Below, piece by piece: positions 48,301 to 60,205 of a DNA stretch of 64,000 nucleotides (position 1 is the first letter of the stretch; the number at the start of each line of letters is the position of its first letter). The notes below the pieces were generated by a model. That model was not told the DNA's origin and ran no database searches. It worked only from the letters and a program-made list of their open reading frames with translations. A program made the translations under genes and the position numbers. Where the stretch lies: NCBI GenBank assembly GCA_029204225.1, contig CM055103.1:47162458-47226457 (forward strand), given 5' to 3'. This stretch comes from Diphasiastrum complanatum (lineage: Eukaryota > Streptophyta > Lycopodiopsida > Lycopodiales > Lycopodiaceae).

Positions 48301-49459
48301 ATTGAGCTTTTACATAAGACATTAAATTTCATGGATGTTCTCGACATCACCAAGGTTAGCTAGAAGTCTAGCAGTAGGATCATTCGTGAGTTCAATAGCG
48401 GCATCAATCATGTATTGTCTAATGTAAAGCTTTGAAAACATCTATTTTGGGTTTGTGTAGCCACAGGAAAAAGACATTTATTTGGTTATGCAGGGAAGCA
48501 CTAGGAAATAATTTATCAAAATTGTTCATCATAAACCATACGGCGTGGTTGAATCAAATAACGAAAGAATTATTTTTATCACCTCATCTACATTTAAAGA
48601 AAGGCCTTTTCCAATTCTAGATCCGAGATTGATGTAAGTTCAGTCTATTGAATCTTGTCTCGAAATGGCCTCTAGTTCTAGCCTAGGTATGCTCAAAAGG
48701 ACATTTCAAAGGCTCAAATATATTCATCTTGATAGCAGTATAGAAGGAAATGGGAGTATTAAAAGTAGGATTTTTATGTAAAGCAGCTTGTTTGCAAGTT
48801 TGGACTTCCACATCAGTCAAATGGGCGAGAGTAATCCATAGTTCTATAGAAATCAGTGCCAAAAACTTAATAGAAGGGAGACTCCATAATTTGTAGGCAG
48901 TTTTGACAAATTTGAATTCGATAGTTTAATTGTGGACCAGTGGTACTTGGCAACTCTTAGCTTGAATAAACTCGAAGGAATATTGATTTACTTCACAAAT
49001 TTTTTGTGACGAGGATTCTAGTTGTGAGGTACTTTCTTCATCAAGGTCATTGACAAAAATCAACGCGTGTGGAGAGAGAGGGGGGTTCGATGGGGATAGA
49101 AATTTAAGAAGAAAAAACACCATTTTTTTTTCAAGACAAGCAAATATTTTTCGAATATGAGCATAACAAAATCTTTTCTCTTTCACGTGTGGAGGGAGAT
49201 GGTAAGTCGAGTATGTCGATGTCGAGTATATATATGAGATATCGAAGTCGATGGAATGAAGTAAGTCAGGTACTTTGATGTTGAGCACTTCAATGTCGGG
49301 CACTTCGATGAAGTCTATGTCGATGGAGTCAGGTGTGTGAGTTGATGAAGAAGTCGAAGTCAATGGAGTTGAATGGAGTAAGTTGGTGAATATACAAGGG
49401 AAGTCGAAGTCGGACTTCGTACTTCGGACTTTGAAGTCGATAGAGTCGGACTTTGACAT
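48301..49459 (-). pseudogene. Penelope-like copy B, N-terminal region
   Basis: The 177-codon frame at 48926-49459 starts with a low-complexity stretch built from repeated GTCGA-type DNA (SIDIDFIEVPDIEVLNIKVP). It continues with FCYAHIRKIFACLE, NPPLSPHALIFVNDLDEE and STSQLESSSQKIC, matching copy A. 48301-48900 is the degraded counterpart of copy A 41460-42040. No known domain was recognised. Confidence 0.6.
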
Positions 49460-50751
49460 ATTTTTAGGATGCTCATTATTAAATGAATTTGAGGCTAAGC
49501 ATTGAAATCAAACAATACCAAGGATGATGGGTGCCCAATCTATGGTTAAAATGCTATGTAGTTGAAGCACATTTAAGCATGGTCAAACATTGCATAAAAG
49601 TTGCAAATTAATGTCACTATTCTTCATGAGAAATCATAGAGAAAGGTTGATGGCCACAGTGTGGGAGAATACCTACAAGACACCTTATGACCAAAAGATG
49701 ACGGGAGATGTTGGCAAACAGATGTCTCAGAGTAAAACATTTTACATAGTCCCTGACAAGTCAAGACCAAACCTTTTGAGCCCTTTTGTTATATAGCACA
49801 ACAAGTTAAAACAAAGCTGCATGAAATCTTGTAGTAGGGCTATAAAGAGACGCAAGTTTTAATATGCTTAGCTGTTACCTGCCACCATCCCACAAAACAA
49901 AACTGCATGAGTTAGTATGTGAGAAAGACATGTTTTGTGGTTGAGCATCACTTGTTATCCATGTCTGAAACAAGATCCACTACATGACAACTTAAATAGC
50001 ATTTACGAATAATAGTCCAATCTTGTACACCAATACATTCTATAGCAATACGTTCTGTCCTGAAAAAGCCGTATAAGAGAAGAATCCATATTGATTAGCA
50101 TAAAGGCCAGAAACCGTATATTATTCACCCAACATAGTATAGTAATTGAGAAAAAACTATAAATAATCACTTATAGTAGGATAGGTAGTACAAGGTATCA
50201 GGACAGATCCATGCCATACTGATTTCTTAGGCCTCATAATTGCTCATATAATTCTATGAACTACGGTATGTATTTAGGGAAACTCCATACCATTCAGACT
50301 ACTTTGAACTAAAAACAACTCCCAATTATACAATTAATATGTTTCCAAAATTAAAAATAACGATATAATTCCGTTTCTTTTTTTTGATAAAAGGAGTCTA
50401 TGATGCATTGGCTGAAAACAAAATTGTAAAACCTATCTCGAATATTAGCATTTAGTTTGCATTGTTTATGTGCAATTTGTACTAATTTGGCTCATTTTAA
50501 TAGTACTTTGTGAAAAACATATTCTTGGTTCAAAAACTCTAAAACATTTCGTCGCATACTCAAAACTAGCTCTTAGTTCTATAATGGCCGTGATGATATC
50601 AAGAACATTCAATGGAGAGTCTAATTGTCCATCTAAACCTAATTGATGTGAAAACACCTACAATGTTTGCCAATTAATTACAATGACCATCTGATTCCAA
50701 ATGCTGGTTTGCTTGATACAACATCATCAACTATGAGATGATTGTAAATAA

Positions 50752-50755
<4 letters not shown>
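49460..50755. other. No gene recognised; holds a dispersed repeat at 49800-50020
   Basis: 49800-50020 matches 15570-15800. The rest is AT-rich and shows no protein motif. Confidence 0.5.
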
Positions 50756-50797
<42 letters not shown>

Positions 50798-51169
50798 CTT
50801 ATGTACAATTTTGCGCATGTGTATGGGTGCACCATGCATCTATCTCCTCTCACCTATGCATGAGCTTTTTCTAACTAAGATGCATGTACGGGGAAAAGGA
50901 TGCATGGCCTTCCTCCCCATGCATGCATCTAAGGGGCCCACTCCAAATTCAAATTATCCTTTACCAACACACACAGTGTTTTGAAGTGCATGTACGTACT
51001 TTCATGGTGAAAGGTGTTAAACAAATGAGACTCTCATTATCAAAAATTTGAAAGGTGCTCTAAGGATTTTTTAAATTATCAGCCTTTCCACGGGAAAAGG
51101 TTGAAATAAAAATGCATTTCTATGAAGATCGGCCTCCATTGCCCGTCAACGATGGGCACTCTTTACTAA
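50756..51169 (+). mobile_element. Helitron-like element 1 (putative)
   Basis: A (TA)n tract (50756-50796) precedes ACTTATGTACA..TTTTGCGCATGTG. The element ends with the hairpin TGCCC/GGGCA (51140-51144 and 51154-51158), then CTCTTTA and CTAA (51166-51169) followed by T. This matches the Helitron rule: a short GC-rich hairpin about 10 nt before a CTRR end, with insertion before T. The 5' TC end was not fixed. Confidence 0.5.
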
Positions 51170-51770
51170 TATATATATATATTTAAACTTATGTACACTT
51201 TTGCGCATGTGTATGGGTGCACCCATGCATCCTCCTCCCCTCACCCATGCATGAGCTTTTTCTAACTAAAAATGATAAGGGGTATGCATGTATGGGGAAA
51301 GTGCATATCCACATACATTTGCACATTGTGTGCATTAAGGGGTGGGCCCCAAAAAGATTCCCCACCTCCTCCCTCTCACTCACTAAATTCAAATACTTTT
51401 CTCTAAATTCAAATGTTTGAAGCTTGAAGTTTGAAGTTAAGATTTTATTTTTTCACACACTTCAATGTGCTTTAATCTTTAGCAATAATCTTTATTACAT
51501 GGCTTTCTTATTTATTTTGAATTACCAAAGTTTTACCTATTAATCATGAACATAAATATTTTCTTGACTACCTTAAACTGGTTTTTTTTTTTCAATCCTT
51601 CAAATCCCTATCTTGGCCCGCCATTTTCAGAGATGTTTAACTACAAGCCCAAACTCACTAGCTTTACTCCTAAATCGTTACCCACAAGCTTTTATCCATG
51701 GCTCAAAAAATGCACAGTTGAAAAAAAAGGAGAAGGATGGGGTGAGGGGAGCAAAATAGACAATAAAATA

Positions 51771-51982
51771 GGGGGGGGGGTGGTGGGGGGGGAGATTTGG
51801 AACACATGTGCGCCTATGTGTGTGTGAGAGCTTTCCTCGATACATCGAATGTGTGTGTGTGTGTGTGTGTGTGTGCACACACACACACACCCATATAAAA
51901 AACTTTTTGTGGATGAGATATATTGTATGAAGTATAGAGTCTCGAGTCCATTTTCTCCTTCTCTCCCTCCCACGGGCCCCAC

Positions 51983-52073
<91 letters not shown>

Positions 52074-52143
52074 CAGGCTGACCAACCACCCATAGAGGGA
52101 GGGAGGTGCCTCCATGCCCCTAAAAAAAAATTAAGAAGGTTAA

Positions 52144-52172
<29 letters not shown>
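51771..52172. repeat. Microsatellite cluster: G-runs, (GT)n(CA)n, 80-bp (CT)n, (GT)n
   Basis: G10 and G8 runs span 51771-51792. (GT)n joined to (CA)n (51851-51892) is self-complementary. (CT)n spans 51988-52067 and (GT)n spans 52146-52172. The open frames reading through the cluster are artefacts of the repeats. Confidence 0.95.
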
Positions 52173-52176
<4 letters not shown>

Positions 52177-52555
52177 ATATAAAACAAGGGGGTGCTTCCA
52201 TTCCATTAAAAATAAACATACATGGCTTTCTTATTTATTTTGAATTACCAAAGTTCTACCCATAAATCATGAACAAAAAGTTTTACCCAAAGTTTTCTCC
52301 GTCTAGCATCCATGCTCTATGAAGGAGCATATCTGCTAATCTCATCCTTGCAATGATTGTGGGAAATAGTAGAAGTTGAGTATCTAGAACTAGATATTTT
52401 TTTATTTATTTAAATTGAAATGAAAATTTGACAAGAAGTTTTCCTTTGTTCTTACCTCTGGGGTTTTTCCTTTTTCTTTTTTCCTAGCTCTGTAGTTTTT
52501 TATTCTCTTGCTACACAAGTTTGCTTGATCAATTTGTTTCATTGGCCACATAAAT

Positions 52556-52840
52556 CACACACACACACATTTCATACACACAAATCCATACACACACACA
52601 CCATCAACTACATAAACCACACACACCATCAAGCACAAATCATACACACATCCACACACACAGATACCCACACACTCATACACAAATTCATACACACACA
52701 CACACACACATCATCGGCCGGCCGCCTACCGTCGACGGGCACACTATGCTAGACTACCCACACGCATGCAGAGATATACGCACTCTCACGAATACACACA
52801 TACATAAACTCATGCACTCACGTACATACACACACACACA
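52556..52840. repeat. Cryptic CA-rich repeat
   Basis: An imperfect ACACAC/ATACAC stretch, interrupted at 52711-52760 by a GC-rich segment with a Helitron-like end. Confidence 0.85.
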
Positions 52841-52969
52841 TCGGCCACCCATCAATGACCATCAGCTTTCCTCCTAAACTGGTCGTCACCCAGATCATCG
52901 TGGTTGCCTGTCGGCTGACCACACCGTCGACCGTCCATTGCCCCGTCAACGATGGGCACTCTATACTAG

Positions 52970-53003
<34 letters not shown>

Positions 53004-53427
53004 CACACAAATGTATGAAGACGTTGAGCTTATGTCATCTATGGATCTTGGTGCCTGATCATGGTTGTCACTATTTAAGGTGGACGATAGTCGTGGTTCT
53101 TGCTACTTCGACAAGTGGTGATCATTGCTACTATCATTGTCAAAACAATTGCATAGTGCAATAGATAGCTATTATAGGTGACTAGCTATATTTAGAGTGA
53201 TAGGTCAACAAGTCAGTCGACAATTTGTCGATTGGAGTCAGAATCGCGTAGGCTGAAGTTGAGGATGATAAGGGTTCGGATGTTCAAGTTGATAGTTGTT
53301 CAAATTGAACGTTTGAGCACTTGTCGATAGTTGGTTGAATCAATACTTCATCGATAGTTAGTCCTTCATCAATAGTTTGGCTGCCTTTGATAGTTTGACT
53401 ACTGTGTAGATACCTACCTGCCTTCAA

Positions 53428-54200
53428 TCAAACTGTGCCACAGTGCGAGTAAATATGCAGCAACACGTATGCATCTAGATTAACAATGGGATTTAGGGAG
53501 AGAAAGAATAAATGACAGTGTTCTAAGCTTACCTCCTTGTTACTCATGAAATAGTGATATTTAATCTCAATGCACTTACTCATAGAATAAAATCTAGGGT
53601 TGGCTGATAAAGCAATGGCACTTTGATAATCACATAATATAATTGTCAAAGCATACTGCTTCAGACAAATGTTTGATAATAACAAATTTTCCAACCGTAC
53701 TTCTTCTTTAGTGGCTTGAGAAGCAACGATAGACTCTAATTTTGTAGAAGAAGAACAATAGAAGTTTGCTTATGACTATTGTAGGTGATAGGACCGCCGT
53801 TGAGGAAGAATGTAAATCTAGATGTGGAAGTTACAAGTATTTACATCTTCACCCCAGCTTGCGTCTGTGTATCCATTGAGTATGTGGAGCTTGTCATTGT
53901 TGACTTCTCCATAATGATGCATAAGTCTTTTGTCATTCGAATATGCCTCATGACTCTGATGAGAGCCTTCCAATGGATCATGCCAGGGTACCATGAATTG
54001 GCTTAGTGAGCTTATTACAAAAGTGAAATCAGGCCTGGTGCAAACCATTACATACATGAGAGATCCTAGAATCGATTGATAAATATATTCTCTCATTTGC
54101 TTCTTTTTCTTCTTTGTCTGAGGACACTGGTCCTTCGACAATCATAGGCATGGGTCCATTTGTGAGTGAGCTACTTTGCGATTGGGTAGAGGCGAGGATA
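53428..54200 (-). pseudogene. Copia RT end and RNase H remnant
   Basis: 53818-54141 reads LSKDQCPQT-like sequence, YIYQSILGSLMYVMVCTRPD and TFVISSLSQFM, then YTDASWGED. 53428-53694 continues with LCDYQSAIALSANPRFYSMS and CIEIKYHYF, the RNase H core. Frame changes separate the two. The N-terminal RT is absent. Confidence 0.9.
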
Positions 54201-54497
54201 GTAGCATCATCAGACACTGAGGAGGTGTCACGCACGTGGGGGCAGATGTAGCAATTGTGAAGGACAGACTCACTGGAGATGTAGTTTGCTTGTCACTCAG
54301 GACTCAGATCTATCGTTGGGCAAGCAAATTGATAGTGGACACATCCACGCTTCTTCATTCACATAAGACAACAGTTGAAAGCGTAGGTTCTCATATTGAT
54401 TCGCTCAGGAACAATGTAGAGCACAAGTTGTGGTTGTTTACTCTATTGTTGCCAGTCAACTGGTGAATATGAACATTTCATATATTATTTTAACATC

Positions 54498-54521
54498 TCT
54501 CTCTCTCTCTCTCTTTCTCTC
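54498..54521. repeat. (CT)n microsatellite
   Basis: Imperfect CT tract (CTCTCT..CTTTCTCTCT) in non-coding DNA. Confidence 0.9.
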
Positions 54522-55373
54522 TAGAAATATTCTCTCTACTAGAATTCCTTGTTTTGGTCTCTCTAACACCTCCCTTTGTTGTATGAAGGCATATTACTTC
54601 AACAATTGTACTCCATTGCATTAGAATGCAGGAAAATTGAAAAGAAATAAATTTTGTCATCTTTTGAGTAAGTTCACATTGAAGAATTTGGAAAAGTATA
54701 TTGTGTAGCAAAACATGACTCATTTTGATTGATTATTGGTTATTTAAAATGAAAATCCCTCCTGGAAGAAGAGGGCATCTTGATCCCTACATGTAGTGTA
54801 ACAGTCATATATTAAGGTAATTTCAAAAGATTGAGCATCTTTTCCGTGCATGTTGGCAAATTCTTTAAAAAATAAAAAAATCTAACAACCTTGGCAATTC
54901 GAAGAGATTTGAACTATACCACAATTTTCAACTCAACTTCATCTACTAGACACACATCATCTTTGAGAATTGTCACAATAGCTTACCAAATAACTGTTTA
55001 GTTTTAGGACTTGCATAGAACAATGTTATGTATATCTAGAAAGACGTCATTGCATAACTATGCAGTTGAGCATACAAAAATTATCTACTATGGCAAATAT
55101 TAGGTGCCAGAAAGCATTGTTTGATGTGGATAGTGTGCTTGTTTTACAACTAAAGAATAATTTTGGGGACTGAAACTGCTGTTTGGCATCCATGTAGATT
55201 CATGCAAAGACAGTATGGCATCAATTATTAATCACTTCTGGCCACATATGAAGGTAGCAGAAATCCAAAGATTGAGCATTTGTTGATTTCTTTGTTGTTA
55301 TTTGGTCGTACTTTTTCTTTGAAGCAGGAACAACCGTACAAGCTTGAAAGAGATTCAAAAGCTCAAAAGAGGA

Positions 55374-56485
55374 AATGCCGAAACACAGAAACACCACTAA
55401 AACACAGCAGCCAGACAGCCCTCAACTCAACCAGCAAGATGTCAAGCTGAGTAACGCTGCGGATGCTCTTATACAGTTATCAGAAATATTAACCCCAGGA
55501 TTTGAATTATGAAAAGGCGTTGACTGAGAAAGTTTCCAAAGAAGGCTCCGATGGGGAGGGCCCAAGTAACAGGCCTCATCGAAGATCTGAAGAAAAGTCC
55601 CAACGCAACGAGAACGAAACAGCTGAAGTTCCTCACAAGGAATTCAGATGTGGCGTTTCAAGCGCATTTGGAGATACAATTGGTGTTTTGAAAGGCATAT
55701 GACTCTGGGATCATGAAGATCTTCTGCAGTTGCTCTACTTGTTTGGAACGTCTAACGGTACGTGTTCTAATATTCTATTAAAAGTCTCCACTACAGTACC
55801 GTGTTCTTTTTAAGCTGCCTTCACTTCATATCAACAATCGTGTGCAATGTGAATACTCGATTTTGTAAAGATAAGCATATTTCTCTTGGCTTTGCTGATA
55901 AATCAACCTATCATGGGAAGTCTACTCTCACAACAACAACTTCAACTGAATGCTGTCTGGATAGAAATTGCACGAAAATATCACTCATAAAGGTCTGCGG
56001 TGATGCAAAGATTCTCAAGCACAAGAATAGTAGAAATACCTTTACAAATTCTCTCCGTAGTTGCTAGTCTTGTGATAAGGGTTAAAGTGAACACTAATCA
56101 TTTGCCAAACCCAGTGAATTAGATAAATGGGTTATGTTGATAACTTTCCAACTTGAACTGATATATAGGAGTCTTCGAGAACCCCTCTGAATTTGCACAA
56201 CATGGCGGCTGCGACTCTGCTGGGAAGTGGGATAAGCAAATATGGATCTTTGAGAATAATAGAGAGGTGCCATTTTATCAAGTTGAAGCTCTGAGAGTGT
56301 ACAATCCAGAGGACAACCCAATCAGAAAGAGAAAGACTGAAAGATCTCACCCCGATGAATTTTATTGACTGCACAAAATGTAAAAAGAGTCGCAGATTCA
56401 CAATGAACAGCAAACGTGAACGCCGTCTTTATCATGATGCGCGCTTGAACCCAACGTGGGAATGCTCCAACACATCAAGCATCAG
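55374..56485 (+). pseudogene. ULTRAPETALA-like gene (SAND + Cys-rich), two exons with frameshifts
   Basis: Exon 1 ends at a GT donor after 55757. Its late part reads EFRCGVSSAFGDTIGVLK and, after a frameshift, YDSGIMKIFCSCSTCLERLT. Exon 2 (from about 56180) continues in phase: NPSEFAQHGG, AGKWDKQIWIF, REVPFYQVEALRVYNPED (SAND region). After one more frameshift near 56320 come FIDCTKCKKSRRF, RRLYHDARLNPTWEC and a donor CATCAG/GT at 56485. Order and Cys pairs match plant ULTRAPETALA. The last, Cys-rich exon is not downstream here but exists at 20328 and 27129. Two frameshifts make it a pseudogene. A CW-type zinc finger was considered for the CxxCKKSRRF part, but the SAND context favours ULT. 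Confidence 0.72.
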
Positions 56486-56613
56486 GTGCCCTCCATCTGC
56501 CGTCTTATAATTTACAATTAACAGCAAACGTGATTGCCGTCTTTATTATATTGATGCGTGCTTGAACCCAACGTGGGAATGCTCCAATACAGGGCAATAC
56601 ACTAAGCATCAGG
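56396..56613 (+). repeat. Partial tandem duplication of ULT-like exon 2 and its splice donor
   Basis: 56396-56486 and 56509-56613 are copies, both with AACAGCAAACGTGA, CTTGAACCCAACGTGGGAA and GCATCAGGT. The period is about 113 bp. Both keep the donor site. Confidence 0.88.
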
Positions 56614-58027
56614 TTGCCATCAACAAACATTCATGTATTTGAAGTGCTTTTGTCCACGTATAAGTTTGTTGATAATTTAAGTTGGCTGCATGCTGCTCAT
56701 AATTTAAGTTTGCATGCATGTTTTTATGAACTATATGACACATTAAGTGTGTCAAACTATAAAAAATATAATTTTGTATCCTCTGGTTTTTCCGCAACGG
56801 TATTTTACGAATAGGTGGGTTGGAGCATAGTTGCCCATTCCCATTTCGGAATGCCTCGGAACGCTCACGAGTTCCGAAACAAAATGTTGCCAAGAAAACA
56901 ATGGCTTTCGGACGTAGTGTAAGTTAGTGTTTATAATTTTTTTTTAAATTAGTGAAAAAAGAGGTGAAACTTTGCAAATGCACCTACAGCCTCAGCGTGA
57001 TGACTAGCACATGGAGTGCCATCTCTCTGATTTGATGCAGTAGATCTCGGACAATAGCAGCCTCACATGGCAAATTCTCAGTCCACTTGGTAAAAATATC
57101 CAATTTCTGGGACCATGATACGAGGTAGGGTGGTAATGATGACCAAATACAGGCGATAGACAACATCAACAGCAACAGGAGGATTAACACATTCCGTTCC
57201 GACATATGGAACAAAACGTAGTGCAACAAAAGGTTCAGAATGGGTTTCTATGGGTGGTTGTATTGCATTCTTGTTCTAAAGGGATTCTACAGTAGAGTTT
57301 TTTTGTTTCAAAATATAAAATAGCTAAAATATTGCACACTGACATTTTTTCTTGCCGTAAAGTTAGTTTTAAAATTTTTACAAAGGAAACGGTGATGCCT
57401 CAACTGAACGTAATTTGTGAGGCAATTATATTTGATGGATGATTACTTTTTGTGTACAAGAGCTCTTGCCTAGATCCAAATCTTGCTAGCTCTCCAAAAT
57501 CTGAGTTGATCAAGATAGATATGGTTAAAGATGTCAACTCTCATGCATGTACATCGTGGTAGATCTATTCAAGGTCCTCCAATACTTACATTTTGACATT
57601 TAAGGCATGGCGGATGAAGTATTACAGTTGGTCACACGATTTAGGACACTAATGTTATCAAACGGACCATTCAAAGGGACCTTTCCGAACATTTGAACTA
57701 ACAACTAGCAGCAAACTAGACAAGAAATACGTGAACGCTACTTTCTATCCTGTAATCATATTCATGACTATCGCTAATTGCAATGCTCAATTGTAAGATT
57801 GCATCACTGCACCTATTAGTTCGGAGCAAATAAAACCTTAGCATAAGCATGCAACCTTAAAGAACTGCCTTGTGATTGATCTCTCTATCGTAATGCCGGA
57901 AGTAAATGCAAGAAGTGGTGGCTAGCATAGTTCTGTTGATGATTTGACTATCAAAGTGAACTTGGCCAAGCAAGTAATTCTAAGTAATGAGGAGATTATT
58001 TGTAGCATTTACCTGTGTCGTGAAGTT
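56614..58027. other. No confident gene; possible gypsy integrase trace
   Basis: On the minus strand 56984-57229 includes LDIFTKWTENLPCEAA, reminiscent of the DYFTKWxEA motif of gypsy integrases, but nothing around it supports this. The rest is non-coding. Confidence 0.3.
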
Positions 58028-58195
58028 TGACAAGTTTGAGGAGGATTATTTGATCATAAATTATCCTCCTCATGTCAGTTTGTTTGAGGAGGATAATTTG
58101 TTTGGCCATAATTGATCATAAATTATCTTCCTCAAGATTGATCGTAAATGTTGTGTCGAATTTTGACAAGTTTGAGGAGGATAATTTGTTGATCG
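58028..58195. repeat. Repeated TTTGAGGAGGATAATTTG with palindromic pairs
   Basis: Three direct copies and two inverted copies lie within 170 bp. TGAGGAGGAT (58037-58046) pairs with ATCCTCCTCA (58063-58072). GTCGAATTTTGACAAGTTTGAGG-type phrases flank it. Confidence 0.8.
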
Positions 58196-60205
58196 ACATT
58201 AATATGCTATATCTCGAATTGTGAATATTGTGTATACAATGGGAGGAGAATTATGCGACTTTCTATCAAAACATGGCATAGAATATATGAGAACAAATAA
58301 ATGACAAGATGCAAAAGAAATTTTAAGCCTAGACCGTGTCAATTTTGAGCAATTTTGTTGCCAAGGTACTCTTATGTACAAGATTTGTATATAGAAGACA
58401 AATTTTTGGACTTAACTGTAGACTTTTTAAAGGATGTTATTCCTCGATTACCCAGTGTAGATCATGTAGAAGTGGCCAAGCAGTTTACGATGACACTTTC
58501 CTTGACATCAAACTTGCTAGATTTGGAAATCCCGAGTTTTGGACAAGTTTATAGAAGGTAAAGCTTTACAAAACTTATAAACAAATTAGAAGCTGATACA
58601 TCAGTCAAAAAAATAGCAAGAGAAACTGCTACAAGGATTGTATATATTATTTCCTCTTGACAGCATATAGTAAATTTTAAGAGATTTCTATGTTTGAATG
58701 TTGAACTATAGTTTATGAGGTTCTTTTTCCTACTCTCAAATATATGTTTGGTGAGGTCACAGCACGTTTGAGAAGGGGGATATTTTAATACAAAGGATGA
58801 TTCAAATTATTCAGTATATTTGACTATATTCAACCATATATCTAAAAGTTAATGGCCTATGTTTGAACACGAAGAAATATCTAATGAAGTTTTATTTTTA
58901 AGGCCAACCAAAGAAGGACTTAAGATGATGGACTAAATGAAGCAACACAGCCTTAATACTGGATTGCTCGAAAGAAAGAATATTCTTTGTCAAGTTCAGA
59001 TTATTCGTGACTCTTTTGATAGTCACGAATATGCCATGTGTAACTACCTAATTGGCTCAAGATGACATGGCAGATGGACAACTAAGCAAATGTACCCATG
59101 TCATCATTATATTGGTTTAGAATAGACGCCTAATGAAGGGAATGACACACTTCATGATTTGAAGGATGTCTGTTTATGTAATTTTTCTATATGTACTTTG
59201 TTCGCAGTCAAGGATTGAGGGTTTCACATCTTCGACTTTCGTCTTTCGTTGAGAGTGTATGTAATTTTGAACTTGTCAGTAATTTGTCGTGCACAATAGA
59301 GGACTAAAAGAATATGTGTATGATACTTGTCTAGTTCTTTCAGGCATATATGATTCCAAAAATAAAGAATTAAGCAATGCTCATTGTCTGACAGCTTTAA
59401 ACTTATTTGAGTTATTGAAAGTGAACTTTCATTCGGTCGAATATTATTCTATAGTGAAATATCATATGGATTCACCTGGGATAACAAAATTCTGAAGTTA
59501 ATCTATTTCGTATATTGATTGAGTTCTGAGTCTTTTTATCGGAGATAGAGAATCTAGTGAAGAAACAAAATGTTTCTATTACCAAAGCTTTGCTAGCTTT
59601 CAAATCTCAATTTGATGAAAAGACATGAAACGAAAATGTTCGCGAACAACACGACACACCGCGAAACGAAAATGTTCGCAACGTGAAACACTTTGTGCTC
59701 CAAAGGACCAAGAAGATCAACCAAGTACTATGAAGTACAAATCTCTGATCTGATATGGTGACATCAACAGAAGAGCGTCAGGACGTGCCTAATCCACCAC
59801 TCTTTTAATCCATGATTAGTTTTAGATGTTTAATCTATCTGATCAAGAATGTTACTCGAAGTGACACAAAATATACACATTTCCTAGATGCATCAAACAT
59901 ATACAAATAGATGAAAAATACTAAATAGAAGTCTACTTGTGAGCGAGACAATTTTGTAAGCAGGATCCACAGAGATCCAAGAAGTCCGCTAGGAAGTGAT
60001 ACACTTTTCATGGGAGAACGCCGCTTCTCTCACACCAATGCGCGTTGTCCGTCACACATGCTATCTCAGAGATTAAGAATATATTTAGTTATTACACACA
60101 TATTATTCTAAATTTTTCTGATCTCCCGAATGAATTTCTCTGTTTTATCGGTACCTCATTTACTTGGTTAAAACGATAATCACACTGTTCATCTGGTAGA
60201 TTTGT
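58196..60205. other. No gene recognised
   Basis: A 68-codon plus frame at 58355-58561 (RYSYVQDLYIEDKFLDLTVD) looks protein-like but matches no family I know. GAAACGAAAATGTTCGC-type repeats are at 59640-59690. The rest is non-coding. Confidence 0.4.

Larger units (their letters stand above)
51170..52969 (+). mobile_element. Helitron-like element 2 (putative), head-to-tail with element 1
   Basis: It starts like element 1 after a (TA)n tract (AACTTATGTACACTTTTGCG near 51186). It ends with the hairpin TGCCC/GGGCA (52939-52943 and 52954-52958) and CTAG (52966-52969) before T. A related end, CCGTCGACGG...CTAG, lies at 52729-52752. No Rep/helicase gene is present, so it would be non-autonomous. A 58-bp phrase (TACATGGCTTTCTTATTTAT...) is repeated at about 51496 and 52219. 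Confidence 0.5.

Noticed and set aside
51678-52265. Long open frames (up to 175 codons) on both strands rich in RE and HT repeats
   Set aside because: They are translations of (CT)n, (GT)n and (CA)n microsatellites; frames without stops are expected from such repeats.
56355-56466. CW-type zinc finger
   Set aside because: CxxCKKSRRF...WxC fits a CW finger loosely, but the SAND-like sequence before it and the exon phase match ULTRAPETALA better.
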